From contig CAJMSZ010000025.1 in the NCBI GenBank assembly GCA_905216215.1, positions 1 through 29,721 of the forward strand: a DNA stretch of 29,721 nt, written 5' to 3'. This document shows, one piece after another, positions 13,308-20,938 of this stretch. The translations under genes and the position numbers were made by a program. Source of the DNA: an uncultured bacterium. GTDB lineage: Bacteria > Bacillota > Clostridia > Lachnospirales > Lachnospiraceae. Positions within the stretch are counted from its first letter, which is position 1, and each line of letters starts with the position of its first letter. The notes below the pieces were generated by a model. The model saw only the letters and a list, made by a program, of their open reading frames with translations, searched no databases and had not been told where the DNA came from.

Positions 13308-15440
13308 ATGGAATTGAAAGATATCCGCGTGGTGAAGAAAGACGGAACAAAAGAAGAGTTTAACGTGCAGAAAGTAATTGTTGCTGTGAATAAGTCTGCC
13401 GAGCGTGCATTGATTAAATTTTCAGAGGAAGACCTTCGTTTTATTTGTCAGTTTGTGGAAGAACGGGCAGAGAAGATGGGGAAGAAGCAGATTCCGATTA
13501 AGGAAATGCACAATATTGTAGAGGGAGCGCTGGAAAAGGTGAACCCGGCAGTTGCCAAGAGCTACCGTGATTATCGGAACTATAAGCAGGATTTTGTCCA
13601 TATGCTTGATGAAGTGTATCTGAAAAGCCAGTCTATCATGTATATTGGAGATAAAGAGAACAGCAATACGGACAGTGCACTGGTATCTACTAAACGCAGC
13701 CTGATTTTTAATGAACTGAACAAGGAGCTTTATAAGAAATTCTTTTTGACAGTGGAAGAGCTTCAGGCAATCCGGGAGGGATATATTTACATTCATGATA
13801 TGTCGGCAAGACGAGATACCATGAATTGTTGTCTCTTCGATGTACAGAGCGTGTTGACAGGTGGATTTGAGATGGGAAATCTGTGGTATAATGAGCCGAA
13901 GACACTGGATACTGCATTTGATGTAATAGGAGATATTGTGCTGAGTGCAGCAAGTCAGCAGTATGGTGGGTTTACGATTCCAAGTGTAGATGAGATACTG
14001 GAGCCTTATGCGGAAAAATCTCATAAGAAACATCTAGAGAAATACAGAGAACTTGGTCTTCCGGAAGAAAAGGTACAGGAAGTTGCCTGGAAGGATTTGG
14101 AAAAAGAAATGGAGCAAGGCTTCCAGGGATGGGAATACAAGTTTAACTCGGTTTCTTCCAGCCGAGGAGATTATCCGTTTATTACCATGACGAGCGGAAC
14201 CAACATCAGCAAATATGGGAAGCTGATTACGAAAACCTTGCTGGAGGTGCGGCAGAACGGACAGGGGAAACCGGGACATAAGAAGCCGGTGCTGTTTCCG
14301 AAAATCGTATTTTTATATGACGAAAACCTGCATGGACCGGGAAAAGAAGGGGAAGACTTGTTCGAAGCAGGAATCGAATGCTCCAGAAAGACCATGTATC
14401 CGGACTGGCTCAGCTTAAGTGGGGAAGGTTATGTGGCGAGTATTTACAAAAAATATGGAAAAGTTATCAGCCCTATGGGATGCAGAGCCTTCCTTTCACC
14501 ATGGTATGAACGTGGGGGAATGGAGCCTGAAGATGAACAGGATGTGCCTGTTTTTGTGGGAAGGTTTAATATCGGTGCGGTAAGCCTTCATTTGCCGATG
14601 ATTCTCGCGAAAGCAAGACAGGAGAGTAGGGACTTTTATGAGGTGCTGGACTACTATTTACAGCTTATCCGTAAGCTTCATATCCGCACTTATGACTATC
14701 TGGGAGAGATGCGTGCCTCTACGAATCCACTGGCTTATTGTGAGGGTGGTTTCTATGGCGGGCATTTGAAATCACATGACAAGATTAAGCCACTCTTGAG
14801 GTCTGCGACAGCATCTTTTGGAATTACTGCTTTAAATGAATTACAGCAATTGTACAATAAGAAATCATTGGTAGAGGATGGAGCATTTGCAATTCAGACT
14901 CTGGAATATATTAACAAGCGTGTAAATGAGTTTAAGAAAGAGGACGGCTATCTGTATGCGATTTACGGAACACCGGCCGAAAATCTCTGTGGTGTACAGG
15001 TCCAGCAGTTCCGCAAGAAGTATGGGATTGTAGAAAATGTTTCGGATCGCGCTTATGTAAGCAACAGTTTCCATTGTCATGTGACGGAGGATATTACCCC
15101 GATAGAGAAGCAGAATTTGGAAAAGCGGTTCTGGGATTTATCCAACGGTGGAAAAATTCAGTATGTAAAGTATCCAATCAATTATAATGTAGAAGCAGTG
15201 AAATCTCTGGTTCGCAGAGCAATGGATATGGGATTCTATGAGGGGGTTAATTTATCTCTGGCTTATTGTGATGACTGCGGACATGAAGAGCTGGCAATGG
15301 ATGTGTGCCCGGTATGCGGAAGCCACAATCTGACGAAGATTGACCGTATGAATGGTTATCTTTCTTACTCCCGAGTCAAAGGAGATACCCGTCTGAATGA
15401 TGCAAAAATGGAAGAAATCGCAGAAAGGAAATCAATGTAA
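13308..15440 (+). CDS. nrdD: Anaerobic ribonucleoside-triphosphate reductase (class III)
   Basis: NrdD reduces ribonucleoside triphosphates to deoxynucleotides with a glycyl radical under anaerobic conditions. The ATG at 13308 follows GGAAGGAGAG and gives 710 aa. Residues about 3-95 are an ATP-cone (VVKKDGTKEEFNVQKVI), the allosteric dATP/ATP site. The central part includes IHDMSARRDTMNCCLFD, FITMTSGTNISKYGK and NPLAYCEGGFYGG. Near the C-terminus are four zinc cysteines, C654, C657, C667 and C670 (CDDCG...CPVCG), and the glycyl radical site Gly683 in RMNGYL. The stop overlaps the nrdG start (TAATG). The promoter carries NrdR-like boxes. Confidence 0.96.
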   Translation: MELKDIRVVKKDGTKEEFNVQKVIVAVNKSAERALIKFSEEDLRFICQFVEERAEKMGKKQIPIKEMHNIVEGALEKVNPAVAKSYRDYRNYKQDFVHMLDEVYLKSQSIMYIGDKENSNTDSALVSTKRSLIFNELNKELYKKFFLTVEELQAIREGYIYIHDMSARRDTMNCCLFDVQSVLTGGFEMGNLWYNEPKTLDTAFDVIGDIVLSAASQQYGGFTIPSVDEILEPYAEKSHKKHLEKYRELGLPEEKVQEVAWKDLEKEMEQGFQGWEYKFNSVSSSRGDYPFITMTSGTNISKYGKLITKTLLEVRQNGQGKPGHKKPVLFPKIVFLYDENLHGPGKEGEDLFEAGIECSRKTMYPDWLSLSGEGYVASIYKKYGKVISPMGCRAFLSPWYERGGMEPEDEQDVPVFVGRFNIGAVSLHLPMILAKARQESRDFYEVLDYYLQLIRKLHIRTYDYLGEMRASTNPLAYCEGGFYGGHLKSHDKIKPLLRSATASFGITALNELQQLYNKKSLVEDGAFAIQTLEYINKRVNEFKKEDGYLYAIYGTPAENLCGVQVQQFRKKYGIVENVSDRAYVSNSFHCHVTEDITPIEKQNLEKRFWDLSNGGKIQYVKYPINYNVEAVKSLVRRAMDMGFYEGVNLSLAYCDDCGHEELAMDVCPVCGSHNLTKIDRMNGYLSYSRVKGDTRLNDAKMEEIAERKSM

Positions 15441-15937
15441 TGCGTTATCACAATATAACAAAAGATGATATGCTCAATGGAGATGGATTGCGTGTGGTTC
15501 TATGGGTTGCTGGATGCGGTCATCACTGCAAAGAGTGCCATAATCCGATTACCTGGGATCCGAAAGGGGGACTTCCGTTTGATGAGGCAGCAAAACAGGA
15601 AATCTTTGAAGAGCTGGGAAGACCCTATATCAGTGGGATTACATTTAGCGGTGGAGACCCACTATATCCGGCAAATGTGGCAGAAGTGACCGCTCTCGCC
15701 AAAGAAATCAGAGAACGATTCCCGGAGAAAACCATTTGGCTTTATACGGGTGGGCTTTGGGAAGATGTGTGTAAGATGGAAATTATCCACTACATCGATG
15801 TACTGGTAGACGGAGAATTTGAGATAGAACGAAAGGAACTGAATCTTGAGTGGAAGGGAAGTGCCAACCAGAGAGTGATTGATGTACCGGAAACATTAGA
15901 AAAAGGAGAGATACAATTACATGAAGAGAATCGCTAA
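15440..15937 (+). CDS. nrdG: Anaerobic ribonucleotide reductase activating protein, radical SAM
   Basis: NrdG uses a [4Fe-4S] cluster and S-adenosylmethionine to make the glycyl radical on NrdD. The product is 165 aa. The radical SAM motif is C26-GHH-C30-KE-C33 with HNPITWDP after it, the CX3CX2C pattern. GLRVVLWVAGC before it and ISGITFSGGDPLYPANV are family blocks. The ATG shares its A with the nrdD stop codon, which indicates translational coupling; AAAGGA lies 11 bases before it. It also overlaps the next gene by 17 bases. Confidence 0.95.
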   Translation: MRYHNITKDDMLNGDGLRVVLWVAGCGHHCKECHNPITWDPKGGLPFDEAAKQEIFEELGRPYISGITFSGGDPLYPANVAEVTALAKEIRERFPEKTIWLYTGGLWEDVCKMEIIHYIDVLVDGEFEIERKELNLEWKGSANQRVIDVPETLEKGEIQLHEENR

Positions 15938-16436
15938 GTTTGAGAAGGTTAGTTTGAAGAGATTTACGGAAGACTGGAAAGATACCTTCGGAGGGAAAAC
16001 AACGGACGAAGAAATTGTGGCTATTTATGAAGCCATTCAGCTTCCGAAGCGGGCAACTTCCGGAAGTGCGGGATATGATTTCTATGCACCGGAGACTTTC
16101 GTGGTGGAACCGGGACAGACGATTAAAATTCCTACCGGAATCCGCGTGAAAATGGATGAAGAATGGGTTTTAAAATGCTATCCGAGAAGCGGTCTTGGTT
16201 TCAAATATCGATTGCAGCTGAACAACACGGTGGGAATTATAGACAGTGATTATTATTACTCAGACAATGAGGGACATATTTTTGCAAAGCTTACCAACGA
16301 TACCAACGAAGGAAAGACGGTGGAGCTGAAAAAAGGAACCGGATTTATGCAGGGAATCTTTGTGGAATATGGAATTACAGTAGATGACGATGCCACAGAG
16401 AAGAGAAATGGCGGACTCGGAAGTACAACAAAATAA
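15921..16436 (+). CDS. dut: dUTP diphosphatase-like protein
   Basis: dUTPase hydrolyses dUTP to dUMP, which prevents uracil entering DNA and supplies dTMP synthesis. The product is 171 aa. The five family motifs can be followed: ATSGSAGYDFYA (motif 1), CYPRSGLGFK (2), NNTVGIIDSDYYYSDNEGH (3, with a short insertion after the catalytic Asp), KGTGFMQGIF (4) and RNGGLGSTTK (5). About 45 residues precede motif 1, longer than in compact dUTPases. A dCTP deaminase/dUTPase relative is an alternative. The start lies within nrdG (17-base overlap), with an AAAAGGAGA ribosome site, so it belongs to the nrdDG operon and completes a dNTP module. Confidence 0.88.
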   Translation: MKRIAKFEKVSLKRFTEDWKDTFGGKTTDEEIVAIYEAIQLPKRATSGSAGYDFYAPETFVVEPGQTIKIPTGIRVKMDEEWVLKCYPRSGLGFKYRLQLNNTVGIIDSDYYYSDNEGHIFAKLTNDTNEGKTVELKKGTGFMQGIFVEYGITVDDDATEKRNGGLGSTTK

Positions 16437-16452
16437 AAAGAATACAAAGAAG

Positions 16453-16494
16453 AAAAATGGCAGTGTCAACCGCGTGGAAGACATTGCCATTTTT
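16453..16494. terminator. Bidirectional terminator between dut and the minus-strand regulator
   Basis: AAAAATGGCAGTGTC (16453-16467) pairs with GACATTGCCATTTTT (16480-16494) through 15 positions including one G/T pair, with a 12-base loop. The T-run and A-run serve both directions. Confidence 0.88.
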
Positions 16495-16498
16495 AGAC

Positions 16499-17824
16499 TT
16501 ATGGAATTTGCTTGAAGTTCAATTCATAGACCTTCACCGGGCGCCCCTTGGAATTGGATGTTTTGGTATAGGCAATCCGGGCACATTTTCCTTTTTCCAG
16601 GTTCTGAAGAATCCGGTTTGCATTACGGATGGTCACGCCAAAACGGGATGCCAGATCCTGTGTGGTTACTTTGTTCGTTCCGGCCAGCTTCTGGTAGGAA
16701 ATCAGTTTTTGAATGGTAATCGTAGAAAGCTTGCACTGCTTTGCGATGCGGATTACATTCTGGCTGGAAGTATTTTCAATTACAATTCGTTTTTCGGAAC
16801 CAAGAGGTCCGATTAAATCACCATTTTCATTTTTAATAAAGCTGTGACCTGCAAAACGTGCCTCGCGGGCAGCGTGTTCTGAATTTACCAATGCATCATT
16901 TAAGGTGGTGCCGATTCCATAGCCGACACTGCATTCAAACGGTAGTGTAGATTCCAAGTATCCGTTGAGCTGGCAGGAATGATAATGGTCTGTGATAGAA
17001 TCCAGTACTTGTGCCGTGGTAAATAAAATATATCCGTCTTCCTGTTTCTGAATCATGGATTCTATCAGATTTTCCCGCAGAAATGCTTCAATACTGCTAT
17101 GAAGAAGTTCCATATTCTCCGGGGTAATATATTCGGAGCTGCGTGGAGAGATATTAACCACTGTGGAACGGTTTGCCAACAAATGATTCATTTCGATTTT
17201 TACATACAGCTCATGAAACAGGGAACTTAAGGTCAGGTCTGATGGGAACGGGTAAGTATATGGAATATGATGTTCCTCTAACATAGGAATGATATTAGTA
17301 AACTGGCAGATTACCATATCCACCTTGTTTTCTCTGTAGGCTTGAACAATATGCTCCACCATCTCATTTTCTACCTGAAGCATTTCTTTGGCTGAAGTAT
17401 GTTCAATACGGTTATTCAATTTGGAAATGAATTCCTTAGATTTGATACGCTTCATAAAATCTTCAGCGCTGTCATTTTCATGGATAAATACCATGAAGTC
17501 CATAAGAATCCGGTCCAGTTTCTGCTCTTTATTATCAATGATAATATCTAAAATAGTCTTATATAATCCCTCTAAGTCTACCTGAAAGGATACGATAGGT
17601 CTGGTGATAGTATGGGGAACTGCTTTGATGGCTGATTTCGCCATTCGTCCACTGACCAGAAAGCCATCGGCCTCCTCTGCATATGCGTCATACACAGAAG
17701 GGATGTGCTTGAAATTATCATAAGTTGTCAGAACCAGGTCGCAATCTGGTTTCAGACGGGCCACTGCCTTTTCGATAAAAGGGGACAAAAAGTGGCTGGA
17801 TATCACTACAATTTTCGCTCTCAT
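16499..17824 (-). CDS. Putative transcriptional regulator: PrpR-like sensor, degenerate middle domain, C-terminal winged helix
   Basis: The start at 17824 is fixed by GGAGGA (minus strand, 17836-17831) and by the promoter at 17844-17872; the longer frame would begin upstream of that promoter. The product is 441 aa. Residues 1 to about 190 (MRAKIVVISSHFLSPFIEKA, EEADGFLVSG, KVDMVICQF) have the layout of the PrpR N-terminal sensor domain, which folds like two periplasmic-binding lobes. Residues about 230-370 (ECSVGYGIGTTLNDALVNSE, AREARF) look like a degenerate GGDEF or similar cyclase-like fold. Residues about 385-435 (KVTTQDLASRFGVTIRNANR) are a winged helix-turn-helix. No sigma-54 AAA domain is present, unlike true PrpR. 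It is divergent from the M20-MFS pair and is probably their regulator. Confidence 0.75.
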   Translation of the reverse strand: MRAKIVVISSHFLSPFIEKAVARLKPDCDLVLTTYDNFKHIPSVYDAYAEEADGFLVSGRMAKSAIKAVPHTITRPIVSFQVDLEGLYKTILDIIIDNKEQKLDRILMDFMVFIHENDSAEDFMKRIKSKEFISKLNNRIEHTSAKEMLQVENEMVEHIVQAYRENKVDMVICQFTNIIPMLEEHHIPYTYPFPSDLTLSSLFHELYVKIEMNHLLANRSTVVNISPRSSEYITPENMELLHSSIEAFLRENLIESMIQKQEDGYILFTTAQVLDSITDHYHSCQLNGYLESTLPFECSVGYGIGTTLNDALVNSEHAAREARFAGHSFIKNENGDLIGPLGSEKRIVIENTSSQNVIRIAKQCKLSTITIQKLISYQKLAGTNKVTTQDLASRFGVTIRNANRILQNLEKGKCARIAYTKTSNSKGRPVKVYELNFKQIP

Positions 17825-17843
17825 TTCTATTCCTCCATCTGTG

Positions 17844-17872
17844 ATTATAGCATACTTTCTCAAAAGGGTCAA
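17844..17872 (-). promoter_or_regulatory. Promoter of the PrpR-like regulator
   Basis: On the minus strand TTGACC (17872-17867) is 17 bases from a perfect TATAAT (17849-17844). Transcription would start near 17837, so the ribosome site lies almost at the 5' end of the message. Confidence 0.85.
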
Positions 17873-17995
17873 AACATACAAATTACAAATAATTTTTCTA
17901 ATTTTCTTGAAATTACAAAAAATTACATAAAAAAAGAAAATAGACATGTATAAATGAATAGAAAAATAAAAAATGAAGATACTATTAAAAAAATA

Positions 17996-18024
17996 TTGAC
18001 ACAATTAAAAAACTATGATATATT
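17996..18024 (+). promoter_or_regulatory. Promoter of the M20 amidohydrolase-MFS operon
   Basis: A perfect TTGACA (17996-18001) is 17 bases from TATATT (18019-18024). The surrounding region is very AT-rich. The leader before the amidohydrolase is about 120 bases. Confidence 0.85.
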
Positions 18025-18038
18025 CCTAGTGATAAATA

Positions 18039-18060
18039 TTCCATAAATGTTCCATAAATG
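18039..18060 (+). promoter_or_regulatory. Tandem 11-bp operator-like repeat
   Basis: TTCCATAAATG occurs twice in immediate succession, at 18039-18049 and 18050-18060. The repeats start about 8 bases after the predicted transcription start. An 11-bp spacing puts both on the same face of the helix. A partial match, ATAAATG, is at 17950-17956. The position suits a repressor site, most simply for the divergent regulator. Confidence 0.6.
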
Positions 18061-18149
18061 AAAATTAGCGTTCTAAAAGTATTCTTTAAATAAAAAATTA
18101 GAAAAAGAAGAAAAAAATGCATGATTTTCTAAAATAAGGAGGAAAACAT

Positions 18150-19325
18150 ATGAATTACTATGAAAGAGCACTTGAGTTGAAGGAAGAAACGATTGAAAAT
18201 CGTCGTTATTTCCACACCAATGCAGAAGTAGGTCTTGATATGCCAAAGGCAAAGGCTTACGTCATGAAGAAACTTACTGAGTATGGTTTAGAACCAAAGG
18301 AATGTGGTTACGGTGTAACTGCAACATTAGGTAAGGGAGGCAAAGTTCTTTTGCTCCGTGCAGATATGGATGCACTTCCAATGCCGGAAGAAAGTGGAGA
18401 ACCATTTGCATGTCCAACAGGAAAAGAAGCACACACATGTGGACATGACTTCCACGCAGCTATGTTACTTACTGCAGCAAAGATGCTGAAGGAAAATGAA
18501 GCAGAATTAGAAGGCACTGTAAAATTCATGTTCCAGCCGGCAGAAGAGACCTTCCAGGGTGGAAAGAACATGCTTGAAAATGGCATTCTTGAAAATCCAC
18601 ATGTCGATGCAGCACTTGCTTACCATGTATCTCCTGGAAAAATGCCAGTAGGTATCTACATGTACAACAGTACAGGGACAATGATGTTTTCCGTAGATGG
18701 ATTCAAGATTACAGTAACAGGTAAAGGTGGTCATGGAGCATATCCACATACATCCATCGACCCAATCAACATTGCAGTTCATGTTTACCTTGCACTGGAA
18801 GCTCTGATTGCCAGAGAAGCAGACCCGAACAAAGCATGCGTTCTTACAGTTGGTCAGTTTACTGCAGGTACAGCAGAAAATATTATTCCAAATAATGCTG
18901 TAATGAAAGGAACCATCCGTACAAACGATAAGACAAACAGAGAGCTTCTTGTTCGCAGAATGAAAGAAGTTGCAGTCAAAACAGCAGAAGTATATGGAGG
19001 AACAGCAGAAGTAGAAATGCTTTCTGAAGTACCACCACTCATCTGCGATCCAAAGCTTACAGAAGAATTTGTTGGATACATGAAGGAATTAAATATTCCT
19101 GGAGCAATGCCTTATCCGGGAATCTCAGCAAGTGCTTCCGAAGATTTCGCAAGCATTGCAGAGAAAGTTCCAAGTACATTTATGTATCTTTCAGCAGGAT
19201 ACACAGATGGAAGAGGACAGTATCCAGCACATAATCCAAAAGCACAGTTCAACGAAGCTGTTTGCCCAATCGGTTCAAGCTGTCTGGCACACTGCGCTAC
19301 ACAGTGGTTAAAGAATAACAAATAG
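18150..19325 (+). CDS. M20 family amidohydrolase (N-acyl-amino acid/hippurate hydrolase type)
   Basis: M20 amidohydrolases cleave the amide bond of N-acyl amino acids or short peptides with a two-metal site. The product is 391 aa, starting at 18150 behind AAGGAGGA. The metal ligands can be placed: HTCGHD (Cys97, His99), the catalytic Glu132 and metal-binding Glu133 in FQPAEE, His159 in LAYHV, and a C-terminal His in PAHNPKAQFNE. GHGAYPHTSIDPI is the dimerisation domain signature. The substrate could be hippurate, an N-acetyl amino acid or another N-acyl compound. Codons are strongly biased (for example CCA, GCA, ACA), which suggests high expression. It is followed by an MFS gene 45 bases later, in one operon. 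Confidence 0.92.
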   Translation: MNYYERALELKEETIENRRYFHTNAEVGLDMPKAKAYVMKKLTEYGLEPKECGYGVTATLGKGGKVLLLRADMDALPMPEESGEPFACPTGKEAHTCGHDFHAAMLLTAAKMLKENEAELEGTVKFMFQPAEETFQGGKNMLENGILENPHVDAALAYHVSPGKMPVGIYMYNSTGTMMFSVDGFKITVTGKGGHGAYPHTSIDPINIAVHVYLALEALIAREADPNKACVLTVGQFTAGTAENIIPNNAVMKGTIRTNDKTNRELLVRRMKEVAVKTAEVYGGTAEVEMLSEVPPLICDPKLTEEFVGYMKELNIPGAMPYPGISASASEDFASIAEKVPSTFMYLSAGYTDGRGQYPAHNPKAQFNEAVCPIGSSCLAHCATQWLKNNK

Positions 19326-19341
19326 AAGAATAAAGAGTAAA

Positions 19342-19356
19342 GTTTCTTAGAGAAAC
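19342..19356 (+). other. Small hairpin next to the MFS ribosome site
   Basis: GTTTCT (19342-19347) and AGAAAC (19351-19356) form a 6-bp stem with a 3-base loop that ends one base before the AGGAGG of the transporter gene. It may stabilise the message or tune translation between the two genes; there is no T-run, so it is not a terminator. Confidence 0.4.
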
Positions 19357-19370
19357 AGGAGGAAATGAAT

Positions 19371-20819
19371 ATGAGTAAAGAACAGCAGGCTCAGGCACAG
19401 CCACAGCCACAGGTGGCAATTCCATTGCCGAAAGGAAAGAAAAATGCCGTTCAGCTCGGATGCATCTGCATGATGCTTGCCGTAGCAATGTACGGTCTTG
19501 TATTTGCAACACTGACATCCCCGATTCTGAAAAGCGTTGACGCAATGGGATATGTAGGTTTGTTCGCTACCCTTGGAGCAATTGGTGTATCCATCATGAC
19601 TCCAATCGGTGGAAAGCTTGGTGACTTAATTGGTAGAAGAAATATCGTAGTGATTCCAGGAATCATCTGTGCAGTTGCAGGTTTTGGATTTGCATTTGTA
19701 AGATCTCTGATTCCACTTATGATTCTCAGACTGATTGTCAGCCTTGCACAGGGTGCATTTACAGCGGCACCTTATATTATTGCAGGTCTGATTAATGAAA
19801 GAAAAGATGTTCCGAAAGCAATGGGTATGCTTGCAACAGCTGTCGCTGTTGGTGGATTCGGCGGAAGTATTATCGCTGGTGTCTTAACAGATATGGGACT
19901 TCTTACAGTGGCAATCATTATGCCGGCTATCCCATTAATTCTTGGTGTTGTTTTAATCGGATTAAATATGCCAAACCAGAAACGTGAAGGTAAAGTAGTA
20001 ATCGACGTTAAGGGAATGGTTGCATTAATCGTAGCACTTGCCGGTATCTTACTTGCCCTGAACTTCGGTTCTTCTGTAGGATGGACAAATCCTGCAATTA
20101 TCGCTGGATTTGTAATCGGTATTGTCGCACTTGTTGCACTTGTTAAGATTGAAGAAAAAGCAAGCGAACCACTGATTCCGTTAAAGTTATTTAAGAACAA
20201 GAATTACACAGTTCTTCTTATTGTAGGATTTATCTGCTATTTCTATCTGAACGCTATGAACGTATACGCACCAATCGGAGCTATGCAGGTAATGAAAGCA
20301 CCTGCAAGTGCTGCCGGAGCTCTTCAGATGCCACGTACAATTATAACCATTCTGCTTCCGACAATCGTCGGCGCATGGGTTGGTAAGAAAACAGGAAATG
20401 CATGGAAAGCAATGGCTATCGCTACAGGATTTGTTGCAATTCCAATGGCTATCATGGCAGTTATGACAAATTCAAGTGCGTCAATCATTATCTACTTTGT
20501 AGCGTTGTCAATCACAGGTATTGCAGAAAGCTTCCGTGCAGTTTCCATCACTCCTACTGCGCAGGGCATGTTGGCTCCGGAAGATATGGGTGTTGGTACT
20601 GCTCTTGTAAACTTTGCAAACTCACTGGCAGGAACAATTGCAGCAGCAGTATATGCAGTAGCGTATAACGCAAGTACAGCATCAGATCCAACAAATCCAG
20701 TTTTGATCCAGAGTGGTGTAAAATCAGTATTCACGACAGCAACTGTTGTTGCTGTAATCGGTCTTCTTCTGGTACTCTTTGTAGTAAAACCACAGATGTC
20801 AAAGAAAGAAGCAAAATAA
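19371..20819 (+). CDS. MFS transporter, DHA2-like
   Basis: This is a major facilitator superfamily membrane protein of 482 aa. The ATG at 19371 is 8 bases after AGGAGG; the ATG at 19365 is only 2 bases away. A Gln/Ala-rich cytoplasmic N-terminus (SKEQQAQAQPQPQ) precedes about 12-14 hydrophobic segments. The motif A region is TPIGGKLGDLIGRRN between the second and third segments. SLAQGAFTAAPYIIAGLI and GGFGGSIIAGVLTD follow. The gene follows the M20 amidohydrolase and shares its biased codon use. Context suggests import of the hydrolase substrate or export of its product, rather than drug efflux. The direction cannot be told from sequence. Confidence 0.9.
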   Translation: MSKEQQAQAQPQPQVAIPLPKGKKNAVQLGCICMMLAVAMYGLVFATLTSPILKSVDAMGYVGLFATLGAIGVSIMTPIGGKLGDLIGRRNIVVIPGIICAVAGFGFAFVRSLIPLMILRLIVSLAQGAFTAAPYIIAGLINERKDVPKAMGMLATAVAVGGFGGSIIAGVLTDMGLLTVAIIMPAIPLILGVVLIGLNMPNQKREGKVVIDVKGMVALIVALAGILLALNFGSSVGWTNPAIIAGFVIGIVALVALVKIEEKASEPLIPLKLFKNKNYTVLLIVGFICYFYLNAMNVYAPIGAMQVMKAPASAAGALQMPRTIITILLPTIVGAWVGKKTGNAWKAMAIATGFVAIPMAIMAVMTNSSASIIIYFVALSITGIAESFRAVSITPTAQGMLAPEDMGVGTALVNFANSLAGTIAAAVYAVAYNASTASDPTNPVLIQSGVKSVFTTATVVAVIGLLLVLFVVKPQMSKKEAK

Positions 20820-20861
20820 GAAGTGTAATAATACAAAAAGTTTTTTACATAACATAATAAG

Positions 20862-20898
20862 AAAATATGCGTTGCGGAGAAGCAACGCATATTTTTTT
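20862..20898 (+). terminator. Terminator of the amidohydrolase-MFS operon
   Basis: AAAATATGCGTTGC (20862-20875) pairs with GCAACGCATATTTT (20882-20895), a 14-bp stem with a 6-base loop, followed by more T. Confidence 0.92.
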
Positions 20899-20938
20899 GT
20901 GCTTTGGGAAATCTATTTCCATATGGAGGAAATGGACT

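Noticed and set aside
13422..14033. 203-aa open frame on the minus strand
   Set aside because: It lies entirely within nrdD, with no ribosome site and no recognisable motif.
18039..18060. Tandem TTCCATAAATG units as a CRISPR-like or satellite repeat
   Set aside because: There are only two units, no spacers and no further copies. The position just after a promoter fits an operator better.
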